A DNA stretch of 40,920 bases from Cupriavidus gilardii J11 (GCF_007829435.1 NZ_VLJN01000001.1:201689-242608), one strand, 5' to 3'. Shown: positions 1 to 8,382, counted from the first letter of the stretch. Program-made: numbers and translations. Notes: generated by a model from the sequence alone, not told the origin.

Positions 1-402
1 CAGGCCGAACACCTGCACCAGCTGCCCATACGGCGTGGGCATGCGGTGGAAGTCCGCGCCGAACAGCGCCTGCGCGCCGGCTTCGAGGAACAGCAGGATG
101 CCGATGGCCGCGATCATGTCGTGCAGCTCGGGCGCGTTGCGCAGCGGATGGAACACCAGCCGCTCGGCCAGCATCGACAGCACGGCCACTGCGGCGGCCG
201 CGCCCAGCATGGCAAGCCAGTAGTTGATGCCCAGCGACGTCATCAGGTAGTACGAGACGTAGGCCCCGGCCATATAGAAGGCGCCGTGCGCGAAGTTGGG
301 CACGTGCAGGATGCCGTAGACGAGCGTCAGGCCCAGCGCAACCAGGCTGTACACGCCGCCCAGCGTCAGGCCGTTCAGAAACTGTTGGAAGAACAATGCC
401 AC
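1..402 (-). CDS. livH: Branched-chain amino acid ABC transporter permease (LivH family), partial
   Basis: This is the N-terminal 134 codons of a LivH-type inner-membrane permease; the gene runs off the left edge of the window. The reading frame starts at a GTG (402-400) with an AGGTGA ribosome binding site just upstream, and the protein begins VALFFQQFLNGLTLGGVYSL, the usual LivH start. The next stretch, GILHVPNFAHGAFYMAGAY, is also typical of the family, and the visible part is mostly hydrophobic helices. LivH and LivM form the channel of an importer for branched-chain amino acids or other small amides and acids. The substrate cannot be told from this fragment. The gene is divergent from the IclR regulator, which may control it. 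Confidence 0.88.
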   Translation of the reverse strand, partial: MALFFQQFLNGLTLGGVYSLVALGLTLVYGILHVPNFAHGAFYMAGAYVSYYLMTSLGINYWLAMLGAAAAVAVLSMLAERLVFHPLRNAPELHDMIAAIGILLFLEAGAQALFGADFHRMPTPYGQLVQVFGL

Positions 403-430
403 TGGCTCACCTCATGCGATACGCGAACGG

Positions 431-492
431 GGGCGCGCCCCGGGCACGATGGCCCGGGCGCGGCGGCAGGCGGCAGCCGGAGTGGCTGCCGC
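431..492 (-). other. Two GC-rich stem-loops in the livH leader
   Basis: Two inverted repeats lie between the short leader reading frame and livH. One pairs about 434-445 with 452-462 (gcccgggc core, one bulged base). The other pairs 470-478 with 484-492 (gcggcagcc with ggctgccgc, five-base loop). There is no T-run after either stem, so neither is a standard intrinsic terminator. Their place in the 5' leader makes a role in mRNA folding or attenuation possible, but that is inference. Confidence 0.35.
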
Positions 493-510
493 GGCAAAGG
501 CGGTGTAGCG

Positions 511-549
511 TCAGGAGCGCGGTCTGGCGCGCGGCGTGAAGGGTTGCAT
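511..549 (-). CDS. Possible 12-codon leader peptide upstream of livH
   Basis: A 13-codon frame (12 residues, MQPFTPRARPRS, then TGA) starts at 549 with a well placed AGGAGA ribosome binding site. It ends 108 bases before the livH start, and two stem-loops fall in between. A good ribosome binding site in front of a tiny proline- and arginine-rich frame is the layout of a leader peptide or uORF. It could equally be the leftover start of a deleted gene. Nothing in the sequence proves translation. Confidence 0.25.
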   Translation of the reverse strand: MQPFTPRARPRS

Positions 550-658
550 CGGTCGTCTCCTAAAAGCGGTTGGGCGGGCGGTGACCTCCCGGCTCGCATA
601 CCGGTTCGCCGTGTCCGGCCGGTGTACTTCCAGCTCTCAGCACGGTCGTTCGTTTTCA

Positions 659-733
659 TTGACTGTTGCATAGGGGTTAAGGCACAGTCAAGGGATACGA
701 AATAGTCTTCCGCACAGCGAAATAGGCGATTTC
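659..733. promoter_or_regulatory. Inverted repeats in the livH-iclR divergent promoter region
   Basis: A perfect 8-base inverted repeat, TTGACTGT (659-666) and ACAGTCAA (684-691), has a 17-base spacer. Each arm also reads as a -35-like TTGACT, one on each strand. Further on, GAAAT (719-723) and ATTTC (729-733) are separated by five bases. That resembles the GAAAT/ATTTC operator halves known for IclR, although IclR itself has a one-base gap. The repeats lie between livH and the IclR gene, so they are candidate IclR operators. The rest of 403-820 holds only the leader frame and hairpins listed separately. Confidence 0.4.
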
Positions 734-820
734 CCGCATGCCGGCGTTGCCGCCGACCCCGTGCCCGCGCCTGTTCTCGTCGGGGGTTCCGTCGTTCGTT
801 CCAATCGACTCAGCAAACGA

Positions 821-1672
821 ATGAAGCGCACCACCACCTCGCTTTCCGTCGCTGTCGAAACGCCCGATACGGCGTGCGCCACGCTGCCGCGCGACGGTGA
901 CGATGATGATCGCAGCTTCGTCACCGCGCTGGCGCGCGGTCTCGAATTGCTGCGCGCGTTCGGGCCGAACGACGACTATCTTGGCAATGCGGAACTGTCA
1001 CGGCGCACCGGCATTCCACGTCCCACGGTGTCGCGGCTGACCTACACGTTGATGCGGCTTGGCTATCTGGTCTATGCCGAACCGCTGGAGAAATACCGGC
1101 TGGGGCAGGGCGCGATGGTGCTCGGTCACCGCTATCTGGCCACGTCGGGCATCCGCGAGGTCGCCCAGCCGCTGATGCAATCGCTGGCCTTCGCCACCGG
1201 CTGCACCGTGGCGCTGGCCACGCCGGACCGTCACGAAATGGTCTATCTGGAAGTGTGCCAGCCGCGCGGCGCGCTGGTGATGCGGCTCACGCCCGGCTCG
1301 CGGCTGCCGATGGCAACCTCGGCGATCGGCCGGGCGTGGCTGGCCGGCCTCGGTCCGGTTGGCCGCGCGGCGGCCATGGCCGATCTCGAACGCCATTACC
1401 AGGCGCGCTGGCCCGGCGTGCGCGCCAAGCTCGATCGGGCGCTGCGCGACTATGCGCGACGCGGCTTCTGCGTGGCGCACGCGGAGTGGGACCGCACCGT
1501 CAGCGGCGCGGCGGCCCCCGTTGTGCTCGAACGCGGCACCGAAGTGCTGGCCATCAATATCGGCGGCGCGGCGGCGCGCCTTACGCCGGAAACGCTGGAG
1601 GGAAATCTGGGCCCGCGCATCCGCCAACTCGCCGAGACACTGCAAGGACGCCTGTGGCGCGGACACGGATAA
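821..1672 (+). CDS. IclR-family transcriptional regulator
   Basis: A DNA-binding regulator of the IclR family (283 residues from the ATG at 821). The N-terminal winged helix-turn-helix is clear: FVTALARGLELLRAF, then SRRTGIPRPTVSRLTYTL as the recognition region. It is followed by the C-terminal effector-binding domain, with the family's GxRLPMATSAIGRAWLAGL segment. This looks like the PcaR/PobR branch, whose members sense small aromatic or organic acids. A GTG at 761 would add 20 residues but has no better ribosome binding site and lies outside the conserved region, so the ATG is preferred. The gene is divergent from livH and lies upstream of the SDR and Bug receptor genes on the same strand, so these are its likely targets. 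The effector is unknown. Confidence 0.85.
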   Translation: MKRTTTSLSVAVETPDTACATLPRDGDDDDRSFVTALARGLELLRAFGPNDDYLGNAELSRRTGIPRPTVSRLTYTLMRLGYLVYAEPLEKYRLGQGAMVLGHRYLATSGIREVAQPLMQSLAFATGCTVALATPDRHEMVYLEVCQPRGALVMRLTPGSRLPMATSAIGRAWLAGLGPVGRAAAMADLERHYQARWPGVRAKLDRALRDYARRGFCVAHAEWDRTVSGAAAPVVLERGTEVLAINIGGAAARLTPETLEGNLGPRIRQLAETLQGRLWRGHG

Positions 1673-1680
1673 ACGCCGTT

Positions 1681-1722
1681 CGCCCCTCTCCCGCAAAGCG
1701 GGAGAGGGGCGCGGGAGAGGGC
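1681..1722. repeat. Dispersed GC-rich hairpin repeat, copy 1 (single-hairpin form)
   Basis: A near-perfect hairpin: cgcccctctcccgc, loop aaa, gcgggagaggggcg (1681-1711), followed by the tail gggagagggcag. The same hairpin and tail recur at 3649-3770, 5337-5458, 35149-35267 and 38085-38218. This copy has one hairpin and one tail only. It lies between the IclR gene and the SDR gene. Confidence 0.85.
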
Positions 1723-1794
1723 AGTATCAACGAAATACATCACGCCGTTACATAAACGGACGATCGCAAACAAGCAAGCAACGAGGAGACAGCG

Positions 1795-2607
1795 ATGGAC
1801 ATCGTCGACAAAACGGTCGTGGTGACCGGTGGCGCCACCGGCATCGGCCGGGCGCTGGTACTGGCCTTCGCCAGCGCGGGGGCACGCGGCATCGCGGTAG
1901 CCGACCTGGACGAAGCGGGCGCGCAAAGCGTCGCCGCCGAGGCGGTGTCGATAGCGCCGGCATGCCGGGCGTTCGGCTGCCGGACCGATGTGGCCGACGC
2001 GCAGGCGGTGCAGGCGCTGGCCGACGAGGCCACGCGGCGCTTCGGCCAGGTGGACGTGTTCTGCTCCAATGCGGGCATCATCCTGCGCAAGGGACTGGAG
2101 GCCACCGCCGACGAGTGGCAGCGCATCTGGGAAATCAACGTGATGGCGCACGTGCATGCCGCGAAGGCGGTGCTGCCGCAGATGCTCGCGCGCGGTGACG
2201 GCTACTTCGTCAACACCGTGTCGGCGGCGGGCCTGCTGTCGCAGATCGGCTCCGCGCCGTACGCGGTGACCAAGCACGCGGCCATCGGCTTCGCCGAATG
2301 GCTCGAAATCACCTACGGCGATCGCGGCATCAAGGTGAGCTGCATCTGCCCGCAAGGTGTGCAGACCCGCATGCTGTTCGGCGACGACGGCCAGCGCAAG
2401 GGCTTCCTGCAACAAGGTTCCGTGACGCCCGAGCATGTCGCCACGGTGACGCTGGAAGGCATGCGCGACGAGCGCTTCCTGATCCTGCCGCATCCCGAGG
2501 TGCTGGAATACTACCGGCGCAAGGGCGAGGACTACGATCGCTGGCTCAAGGGAATGCGCAGACTGCACGATAAGGTAATGCGGGAGTTCGGCGGCATGGA
2601 CCGTTGA
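1795..2607 (+). CDS. SDR-family NAD(P)-dependent oxidoreductase
   Basis: A classical short-chain dehydrogenase/reductase of 270 residues. The cofactor motif TGGATGIG is at residues 11-18, SNAG at 91-94, and the catalytic set is Ser143, Tyr156 and Lys160 (YAVTK). The start is fixed by a GAGGAGACAGCG ribosome binding site. The enzyme should oxidise or reduce an alcohol/ketone with NAD(P), but the substrate is not apparent. The gene is followed 50 bases later by the Bug-type receptor gene, with its own good ribosome binding site, and they probably form an operon under the upstream IclR regulator. That would fit catabolism of an organic acid or related compound. The C-terminal tail is rich in charged residues. 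Confidence 0.87.
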   Translation: MDIVDKTVVVTGGATGIGRALVLAFASAGARGIAVADLDEAGAQSVAAEAVSIAPACRAFGCRTDVADAQAVQALADEATRRFGQVDVFCSNAGIILRKGLEATADEWQRIWEINVMAHVHAAKAVLPQMLARGDGYFVNTVSAAGLLSQIGSAPYAVTKHAAIGFAEWLEITYGDRGIKVSCICPQGVQTRMLFGDDGQRKGFLQQGSVTPEHVATVTLEGMRDERFLILPHPEVLEYYRRKGEDYDRWLKGMRRLHDKVMREFGGMDR

Positions 2608-2657
2608 GCTTCCGTTCGACAACGCATCGTTCCACTACTACATAAAGGAGACAACCC

Positions 2658-3629
2658 ATGCGTATTCGTCAACTCGCCGCGGCCATCTGCACGGTTGCCG
2701 CAACCTTCGCCGTCCCCGCCGCGCAGGCGGAGACTTTCCCTGCGCGGCCTATCCGCATCGTAGTGGGTTTTCCCACCGGCGGCGCGCCCGACACGCTTGC
2801 CCGCATCATCTCCGAGAAGATCTCGCCCTCGTGGGGCCAGCCCGTGGTGGTCGACAACAAGCCGGGCGCGGGCGGCAATATCGGCGCGGAGGCCGTGGCC
2901 CGTTCACCGGGCGATGGCTATACGCTGGCCCTGGGTACCGTTGGGACGCACTCGATCAACGGTGCGGTCTACGCGAAGATGCCGTATGACATGGTGAAGG
3001 ACTTCACGCCGGTGATCCTGCTCGCGTCGACGCCGAATGTGCTGGTGGTCAACCCGAAGGTGCCGGCCAAGAACATGCAGGAGCTGATCGCGATGGCCAA
3101 GTCCAAGCCGGGCCTGACCTACGGCACGCCGGGCATCGGCACCTCGCTGCACGTGGCGGGCGAGCTGTTCAATTCGATGGCTGGCGTCAAGATCGAGCAT
3201 GTTCCATACAAGGGTCGCGCCATGGCGATCCCGGACCTGCTGGGCGGGCACATCACGATGATGTTCGACAATCTGCCGTCCGCGCTGCCGCTGGTGCGTG
3301 AAGGCAAGCTGCGTGCGCTGGGCGTGACCAGCAGCAAGCGCAGCGAATCGGCACCCGATATTCCGACGCTGGCCGAACAGGGACTCAACGGCTTCGAAGC
3401 GGTATCGTGGTTTGCCGTGTTCGCGCCGGCCGCGACGCCGCCCGACGTGGTGAACAAGCTCAACGCGGAGTTCAACCGGATCTTCAAGCTGCCGGACGTG
3501 CAGGCGAAGCTGAAGACGCTGGCGCTGGACCCGGTACTGGGCACGCCGGAGCAGCTGGCCAGCTTCCAGCGTACCGAGATTGCGAAGTGGGCGAAGGTGG
3601 TGAAGGATTCGGGGACTACGCCGCAGTAG
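2658..3629 (+). CDS. Bug-family (TctC-like) periplasmic substrate-binding protein
   Basis: A 323-residue tripartite tricarboxylate transporter receptor of the Bug family, which is very expanded in Burkholderiales. A signal peptide ends near AAQA (residue 24). It is followed by the family hallmarks FPARPIRIVVGFPTGGAPDT, VVDNKPGAGGNIGAEAVA, and later GPGIGTSLHV-like and MMFDNLPSALPLV segments. The start has a strong AAGGAGACAACCC ribosome binding site. Such proteins bind carboxylates or amides in the periplasm. No TctA/TctB membrane genes are next to it, which is common for Bug orphans. The neighbouring SDR and IclR genes suggest a linked catabolic function. Confidence 0.92.
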   Translation: MRIRQLAAAICTVAATFAVPAAQAETFPARPIRIVVGFPTGGAPDTLARIISEKISPSWGQPVVVDNKPGAGGNIGAEAVARSPGDGYTLALGTVGTHSINGAVYAKMPYDMVKDFTPVILLASTPNVLVVNPKVPAKNMQELIAMAKSKPGLTYGTPGIGTSLHVAGELFNSMAGVKIEHVPYKGRAMAIPDLLGGHITMMFDNLPSALPLVREGKLRALGVTSSKRSESAPDIPTLAEQGLNGFEAVSWFAVFAPAATPPDVVNKLNAEFNRIFKLPDVQAKLKTLALDPVLGTPEQLASFQRTEIAKWAKVVKDSGTTPQ

Positions 3630-3648
3630 GTTTGTGGTTGGGCTTTGA

Positions 3649-3770
3649 CTGCCCTCTCCCCCGGCCCCTCTCCCGCCTTGCGGGAGAGGGGAGAAAACCG
3701 ACGGCGGTCGATGGACCAGTGGTGTGCGCCCCTCTCCCGCATGCGGGAGAGGGGCGGGGGAGAGGGCAGT
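3649..3770. repeat. Dispersed GC-rich repeat, copy 2 (two-hairpin form)
   Basis: A composite element: ctgccctctccccc, hairpin one (cccctctcccgc / gcgggagagggg), a spacer of about 40 bases (starting agaaaaccg), hairpin two, then cgggggagagggcagt. The outer ends (ctgccctctcccc and ggggagagggcag) are inverted, so the whole element can fold into a cruciform with two inner arms. It sits between the convergent ends of the Bug receptor and the MFS gene, where it might also act as a bidirectional terminator, although no T-run is seen. Confidence 0.88.
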
Positions 3771-3805
3771 AACAGCAAACCAGTCCTTGTCAGCCCGGCA
3801 GCACC

Positions 3806-5206
3806 CTATTCATCCACCGCCACATCCGCTCGCGCCGCCGGCACCGGCTCCCTGTCCCGCAGCCGCGCCAGACTGATCATCGCCCCAACCGCAGCCACGG
3901 CAACCCCCAGCCACAGCGCATACCGCGGCGCGGCGCTGCCCGCGAGGCCGAACAACACCGCGACCATCGCCGTGCCAGTGCTCTGGCCCATCAGCCGCGT
4001 GGTGGCCTGCGCGCCGCTGGCGCCGCCGCTGCGGTGCGGCGGCGTGGCGCCGATCATCGCGCGGTTGTTGGGCGACTGGAACAGCCCGAAGCCCAACCCA
4101 CACAGCGCCATCCGCCAGACCACATCGGCATTGCCGGCATCCGGCGACAGCAGCGCCACCAGCATCATGCCCGTGGACAGCAGCACGAGTCCCACGCCGG
4201 CCAGCACGCTGGCGGAATAGCGGTCCGACAGCCGCCCCGATACCGCCGCCATCAGCGCCACCATCAGGGGCCATGGCGTGATCAGCAGGCCCGTTTCATG
4301 GAGCGATCTTCCAAGCTGGTATTCGAAGTAGAAGGGCAGCGCGACAAAGGCCAGCATCTGCGTCATGAACGAGCAGAAGGAAGTGCCCACCGCCAGCGTG
4401 AAGGCGCGGCTCGCAAACAGGTCCACCGGCACCAGCGGTGCCGGCTTGCCGCGTTTGCCGCGTTCGCGGCCGGCCAGCCACCAGCCCACGGCCAGCGCGG
4501 CCAGCAGCGCCGCCACGCCGGCCGGACGCCATGCGGCATGGCCGAGCCCGTCGACGCCGAGCACGAACAGGCCGATCACCAGCGCGGACAGCATCGCGCT
4601 CGGGTAGTCGAAGGCGCGCGGCTGCGGCGGCGTGTCGGGCAGCGCGGTGCGGCTGAGCATCAGCGCGGCCAGCGCCACCGGCACGTTGATGGCAAACAGC
4701 CACGGCCAGTCGGCGACCGACAGGATCAGCGAGCCCACCGAGGGCCCGATGCCGGTGGTGATGCCGACCACCAGTGCATTGAGGCCGATGCCCCGGCCGA
4801 GCTTGGTCGGCGGGTAGATAAAGCGCACCAGCGCCGTATTGACGCTCATGATGCCGGCCCCGCCGATACCCTGCAGCACGCGCGCGGCGATCAGCATCGG
4901 CAGGTTGACCGACAGCGCGCACAGCAGCGAGCCGGCCAGGAACACGGCGAGGCCCGTGCGATAGACGCGCTTGTAGCCCAGGATGTCGCCGAGCGACGAC
5001 AGCGGCAGCAGGCAGATGGTAACCGTGAGCTGGTAGGCGTTCACCACCCAGATGGTGCGGCTTGGCTCGGTGCCGAGGTCACGGGCGATGGAAGGCAGCG
5101 CGATATTGGCGATCGAGCCGTCCAGCACGGCCATGATGAGGCCGCAGAAGACGGTGAGGATCGCCCAGCTGCGTTGCGGATGGGGCAGGCCTTGATGTGA
5201 TTGCAT
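3806..5206 (-). CDS. MFS transporter, DHA2 (EmrB/QacA-like) family
   Basis: An inner-membrane drug:H+ antiporter-like protein of 466 residues from the ATG at 5206 (an upstream ATG at 5230 would add 8). Near the N-terminus is the DHA2 signature VLDGSIANIALPSIARDLG. Then come a loop of the motif A type (GDILGYKRVYRTG), the motif C-like GIGPSVGSLI, and repeated hydrophobic helices consistent with 14 membrane segments. A late motif, GLGFGLFQSPNNRAMIG, is also typical. The role is probably export of a small toxic compound, but the substrate cannot be read from sequence. It has no adjacent membrane-fusion (EmrA) gene. Both of its flanks hold the dispersed GC-rich repeat. Neither start has a good ribosome binding site. 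Confidence 0.85.
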   Translation of the reverse strand: MQSHQGLPHPQRSWAILTVFCGLIMAVLDGSIANIALPSIARDLGTEPSRTIWVVNAYQLTVTICLLPLSSLGDILGYKRVYRTGLAVFLAGSLLCALSVNLPMLIAARVLQGIGGAGIMSVNTALVRFIYPPTKLGRGIGLNALVVGITTGIGPSVGSLILSVADWPWLFAINVPVALAALMLSRTALPDTPPQPRAFDYPSAMLSALVIGLFVLGVDGLGHAAWRPAGVAALLAALAVGWWLAGRERGKRGKPAPLVPVDLFASRAFTLAVGTSFCSFMTQMLAFVALPFYFEYQLGRSLHETGLLITPWPLMVALMAAVSGRLSDRYSASVLAGVGLVLLSTGMMLVALLSPDAGNADVVWRMALCGLGFGLFQSPNNRAMIGATPPHRSGGASGAQATTRLMGQSTGTAMVAVLFGLAGSAAPRYALWLGVAVAAVGAMISLARLRDREPVPAARADVAVDE

Positions 5207-5336
5207 GGGAGATGGCGGGCGCGGGCACATGGGGCGCCAGGGGCGCCGGGGCGCGCGACATTATGGGCGACGGGGCAGTTGCTCGCAAATGGCGGGTTTG
5301 TGGTATGGGGGCGGGTTTGGGGGTAGATTGGGGGTT

Positions 5337-5458
5337 ACTGCCCTCTCCCCCGCCCCTCTCCCGCGAGCGGGACAGGGAAGAAAACCGTGAGCGTTCGACA
5401 GGCCGGTGGTCTGCTCCCCTCTCCCGCAAAGCGGGAGAGGGGCGGGGGAGAGGGCAGT
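5337..5458. repeat. Dispersed GC-rich repeat, copy 3 (two-hairpin form)
   Basis: Same architecture as the copy at 3649-3770: actgccctctcccc, hairpin one (here worn: cccctctcccgc / gcgggacaggga), a spacer beginning agaaaaccg that resembles the other copy, a perfect hairpin two around an aaa loop, and cgggggagagggcagt. It lies between the MFS start and the fliR stop. Confidence 0.88.
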
Positions 5459-5481
5459 CCCGGCAAACCGTCAACACCACC

Positions 5482-6267
5482 CTACCGCGCCAACTGCCCC
5501 AACACCGTCGCCAGCGAGGCCAGCCCCATCTCGATCAACCGCCCCATATAGGCATTCATATGCGGCATTACCAGCAGCATCATCAGCATGCCGCCGGCCA
5601 GCGTGACGGGGAAGCCCACCGCGAAGATCGACAGCTGTGGCGATGCGCGGTTCAGGATGCCCATCACCAGGTTCAGCGTCAGCAGCGCCGCCACCAGCGG
5701 CAGCGCGAGCAACAAGCCCGACGAGAACACCGTGCCGCCCGCGCGCGCCACCCACAGCCAGCCGTCGGCCGACAGCGGCGTGCCGCTGATCGGCAGCGAC
5801 GAGAAGCTGTCCGCCACCGTCGCCAGCATCAGCAGGTGCCCGTCCATTGCCAGGAACAGCAGCATCGCCACGATATTGAAGAAGCGGCCCAGCACCATGG
5901 TGTTGCCGCCGGAGTGGGGATCGAAGAACGAGGCAAACGACAGGCCCATCTGCAGGCCGACGATTTCACCGGCGTACTCGACCGCGGCGAACACCAGGCG
6001 CATGGTAAAGCCCATCGCAATGCCAATGCCGATCTCGTTCAGGACCAGCAGCAGGCCTTCGAAGGAGTAGACCGGCACCACCGGAAGGGTCTCGATGGTC
6101 GGTGAGATCGCGATGGCCGCCAGCGCCGCCAGCCCGATCTTCGCCGGGCGCGGCACGCTGACGTCGCCGAAGACCGGCGCCGTGCCGATCAGCGCCAGCA
6201 GCCGGAACATCGGCCACAGGAAGCCGGCGATCCACTCGTAGAGCTGGGCCGAGTTGAAGGACATCAC
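5482..6267 (-). CDS. fliR: Flagellar biosynthesis protein FliR
   Basis: A polytopic membrane protein of 261 residues, the usual FliR length. It is part of the FliPQR export gate of the flagellar type III secretion apparatus. Family features include WPMFRLLALIGTAPVFGD near the N-terminus, the PRPAKIGLAALAAIAISP segment, and GLQMGLSFASFFDPHSGGN with following hydrophobic helices. It is the last gene of the fliLMNOPQR operon and begins 18 bases after fliQ. The stop lies 23 bases from a copy of the dispersed GC-rich repeat, which may mark the end of the operon. Confidence 0.95.
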   Translation of the reverse strand: MMSFNSAQLYEWIAGFLWPMFRLLALIGTAPVFGDVSVPRPAKIGLAALAAIAISPTIETLPVVPVYSFEGLLLVLNEIGIGIAMGFTMRLVFAAVEYAGEIVGLQMGLSFASFFDPHSGGNTMVLGRFFNIVAMLLFLAMDGHLLMLATVADSFSSLPISGTPLSADGWLWVARAGGTVFSSGLLLALPLVAALLTLNLVMGILNRASPQLSIFAVGFPVTLAGGMLMMLLVMPHMNAYMGRLIEMGLASLATVLGQLAR

Positions 6268-6285
6268 GGCGTGGCCGCTCCCGCG

Positions 6286-6555
6286 TCAGTGCACGAGTCC
6301 CGGAATGCTCTCGAATACCTCGCGCATATAGTCGACGAAGGTATTGATCATCCACGGACCCACCAGCACCAGGGTGATGAACAGCGCCAGCAGCTTCGGA
6401 ATGAAGGACAGCGTCATTTCGTTGATCTGCGTGGCGGCCTGGAACAGGCTGATCACCAGGCCCGCGATCAGCGCCACGAGCAGCAGCGGGCCGGCCAGCA
6501 GCAGCGTCATCTTCATCGCCTGGGTGGCGATGGTCATTACGGTTTCTGGTGTCAT
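6286..6555 (-). CDS. fliQ: Flagellar biosynthesis protein FliQ
   Basis: An 89-residue, two-helix membrane protein of the flagellar export gate. The sequence MTPETVMTIATQAMKM, then LISLFQAATQINEMTLSFIP, is the standard FliQ pattern, and the length is exactly typical. It follows fliP after a 74-base gap that contains a three-unit tandem repeat. It lies just before fliR. There is no clear Shine-Dalgarno sequence in front of the ATG, so translation may depend on local structure or on low-level initiation. Confidence 0.96.
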   Translation of the reverse strand: MTPETVMTIATQAMKMTLLLAGPLLLVALIAGLVISLFQAATQINEMTLSFIPKLLALFITLVLVGPWMINTFVDYMREVFESIPGLVH

Positions 6556-6584
6556 GGCGGTGTAATTGCTTGCGGATGCCGGGG

Positions 6585-6617
6585 TTCAAACCGACTTCAA
6601 ACCAACTTCAAACCAGC
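6585..6617. repeat. Three tandem 11-base units in the fliP-fliQ gap
   Basis: Three consecutive 11-base units (ttcaaaccgac, ttcaaaccaac, ttcaaaccagc) fill much of the 74 bases between the fliP stop and the fliQ start. The spacing is about one helical turn. In a tightly packed operon where other neighbours overlap, this gap stands out. No function is known. Confidence 0.75.
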
Positions 6618-6629
6618 ATCAGCCCGAAG

Positions 6630-7436
6630 CTAGATCATGAAACTCTGCGCCAGCGACCCCAGCAGCAACTGCCACCCGTCGACCAGCACGAAAAGCATCA
6701 GCTTGAACGGCAGCGAGATGGTGGCCGGCGGCACCATCATCATGCCCATCGCCATCAGCACGCTGGCGACCACCAGGTCGATGATCAGGAACGGAATGAA
6801 GATGGTGAAGCCAATCTGGAAGGCCGTCTTCAGTTCGCTGGTGACGAAGGCCGGCACCAGCACGCGCAGCGGCACGTCCTCGGGCCCCTGCATTTCCGGG
6901 GTCTTGGCCATCTGCGCGAACAGCGCCAGATCCTTCTCGCGCGTCTGCTTCAGCATGAACGCCTTCATCGGCGCCGCGGCGCGTTCGGCCGCCTGCTCCA
7001 GGCTGATGCGGTTCTCCGACAGCGGCTTGTAGGCATCGGTGTAGACGCGGTCGATCACTGGCGACATCACGTAGGCGGTCAGGAACAGCGACAGCCCGAT
7101 CAGCACCTGGTTGGGCGGCGACGTCGCTGTGCCGAGCGCGGTGCGCAGCAGGCCCAGCACGATGATCACGCGCGTGAACCCGGTCATCATCAGCAGCGCG
7201 GCCGGCAGGAACGACAGCGAGGTCAGCAGGACCAGCGTCTGCACCGACAGCGACCACGTCTGGCTGCCCCCGGGTCCGGGCCGGCTCACCACCCCGGGCA
7301 GCGCCTGCGCCAGCGCGGCATCCGGCGCGAGCATCAGCGTGGCGCCCAGCGCCAGGCCGAGCACGGCCAGCGCGGCGGCCGGCACGCGGCCCGCGATTGC
7401 GAATCGACGCCGGCGCGCGGCGTGCAAAGCGTTCAT
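6630..7436 (-). CDS. fliP: Flagellar biosynthesis protein FliP
   Basis: A 268-residue inner-membrane component of the flagellar export gate. It has an N-terminal signal-like segment ending near ALAQA. Conserved FliP sequences follow: [51 protein letters not shown], and a C-terminal [20 protein letters not shown]. The start ATG overlaps the fliO stop as ATGA (7433-7436), so the two are translationally coupled. Longer upstream frames are just the fliO region in another frame and are not part of FliP. Confidence 0.95.
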   Translation of the reverse strand: MNALHAARRRRFAIAGRVPAAALAVLGLALGATLMLAPDAALAQALPGVVSRPGPGGSQTWSLSVQTLVLLTSLSFLPAALLMMTGFTRVIIVLGLLRTALGTATSPPNQVLIGLSLFLTAYVMSPVIDRVYTDAYKPLSENRISLEQAAERAAAPMKAFMLKQTREKDLALFAQMAKTPEMQGPEDVPLRVLVPAFVTSELKTAFQIGFTIFIPFLIIDLVVASVLMAMGMMMVPPATISLPFKLMLFVLVDGWQLLLGSLAQSFMI

Positions 7437-7954
7437 GACTTCAGGTTCTGTTGCATCGCGCGCAGCAGCCGCTGCGCAAAGGAACCGCCTTCGAACGAGG
7501 CGGGGGAGGTCGTGTTCGTCGCGTTCGACATGTTGGTCGTGGTGCCGGAGAGTCCCGCTGCCAGTGCGTCGCCGCGCGGCACCGAGCCGGCCGGCAGCGT
7601 ATGCAGCGTGCGGATTTCTCCGGCGCTGACGCCCAGGACCAGCCACGTGTCGCCCACTTCCACCAGCAGCAGGCGCTGGCGTGCGCCAAGCGTGGTGCTG
7701 CCGATCACCTTCATCACGCCGCCGGTCACGTGCCGCACCAGTCCGGCACGGCGCGCGAACCATGCGAGCCCGAGAATCAGCGCGATGACCGCGAACAGGC
7801 CGAGGCCCGCCTGGGCCAGGGCACCCGCGCCGGTCGCGCTTGCCACGGCATCGGCCGCGTGCGCGACGGCGGGCAGCGCCGACGTCGCGCCCATCGCCAG
7901 CTTGCCGGCGCGTGCGCGCGCAAGCGGGCGACCGCGACCTTGCCGGACGATCAT
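7433..7954 (-). CDS. fliO: Flagellar biosynthesis protein FliO
   Basis: A 173-residue, single-span membrane protein matching FliO in position and layout. It has a hydrophobic segment around [19 protein letters not shown] and then the family's cytoplasmic core, [20 protein letters not shown]-like and [17 protein letters not shown]. FliO helps assemble the FliP ring. The N-terminal 50 residues are low-complexity and poorly conserved, so an internal start is possible, but the ATG overlaps the fliN stop as ATGA (7951-7954), which supports it. The C-terminus is rich in Ser, Thr and Asn. Confidence 0.9.
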   Translation of the reverse strand: MIVRQGRGRPLARARAGKLAMGATSALPAVAHAADAVASATGAGALAQAGLGLFAVIALILGLAWFARRAGLVRHVTGGVMKVIGSTTLGARQRLLLVEVGDTWLVLGVSAGEIRTLHTLPAGSVPRGDALAAGLSGTTTNMSNATNTTSPASFEGGSFAQRLLRAMQQNLKS

Positions 7955-8382
7955 TTGTTCAGCTTCCGGATACGTTCGGACGGCGTGATGATGTCGGTCA
8001 GGCGGATGCCGAACTTGTCGTTGACCACCACTACCTCGCCTTGCGCGATCAGGTAGCCGTTGACCAGCACGTCCATCGGTTCGCCAGCCAGCCCGTCGAG
8101 CTCCACCACGGAGCCCTGTGCCAGTTGCAGCAGGCTCTTGATGGGCACCTTGGTGCGGCCCAGTTCCACCGTCAGCTGCACCGGGATATCGAGGATCATC
8201 TCGATATCGTTATGGAAGCCGCTCGGCGTGTCGCGTTCCAGCGGCTGGAAAACCGCGGCCGCGGCGGGCGTGGCGGCTGCCGGCGCGGCTTCGGCCGAGG
8301 CGGTGGCGCTGGTCTGTTCGGCCAGGGCACTTGCCCAATCGTCCATCGGATCGGCCGGCTTGTCCTCTTTGCCGTCAGTCAT
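7951..8382 (-). CDS. fliN: Flagellar motor switch protein FliN
   Basis: A 143-residue switch-complex (C-ring) protein. The N-terminal 60 residues are a variable, alanine-rich linker. The conserved SpoA (FliN) domain follows: [20 protein letters not shown], then [19 protein letters not shown], then [20 protein letters not shown] and GIRLTDI. The start is set at 8382, because MTDGKEDK overlaps the fliM stop by 8 bases; the longer frame reaches back into fliM. FliN works with FliM and FliG to set the direction of motor rotation. Confidence 0.95.
   Translation of the reverse strand: MTDGKEDKPADPMDDWASALAEQTSATASAEAAPAAATPAAAAVFQPLERDTPSGFHNDIEMILDIPVQLTVELGRTKVPIKSLLQLAQGSVVELDGLAGEPMDVLVNGYLIAQGEVVVVNDKFGIRLTDIITPSERIRKLNK

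Noticed and set aside
1450-2622. Minus-strand 390-codon frame over the IclR and SDR genes
   Set aside because: It crosses two well supported genes and an intergenic repeat and has no recognisable domain.
3649-3770. Repeat considered as a classical rho-independent terminator
   Set aside because: Stems are strong, but no T-run follows on either strand and copies also lie before genes, not only at ends. A terminator effect is possible but not shown.
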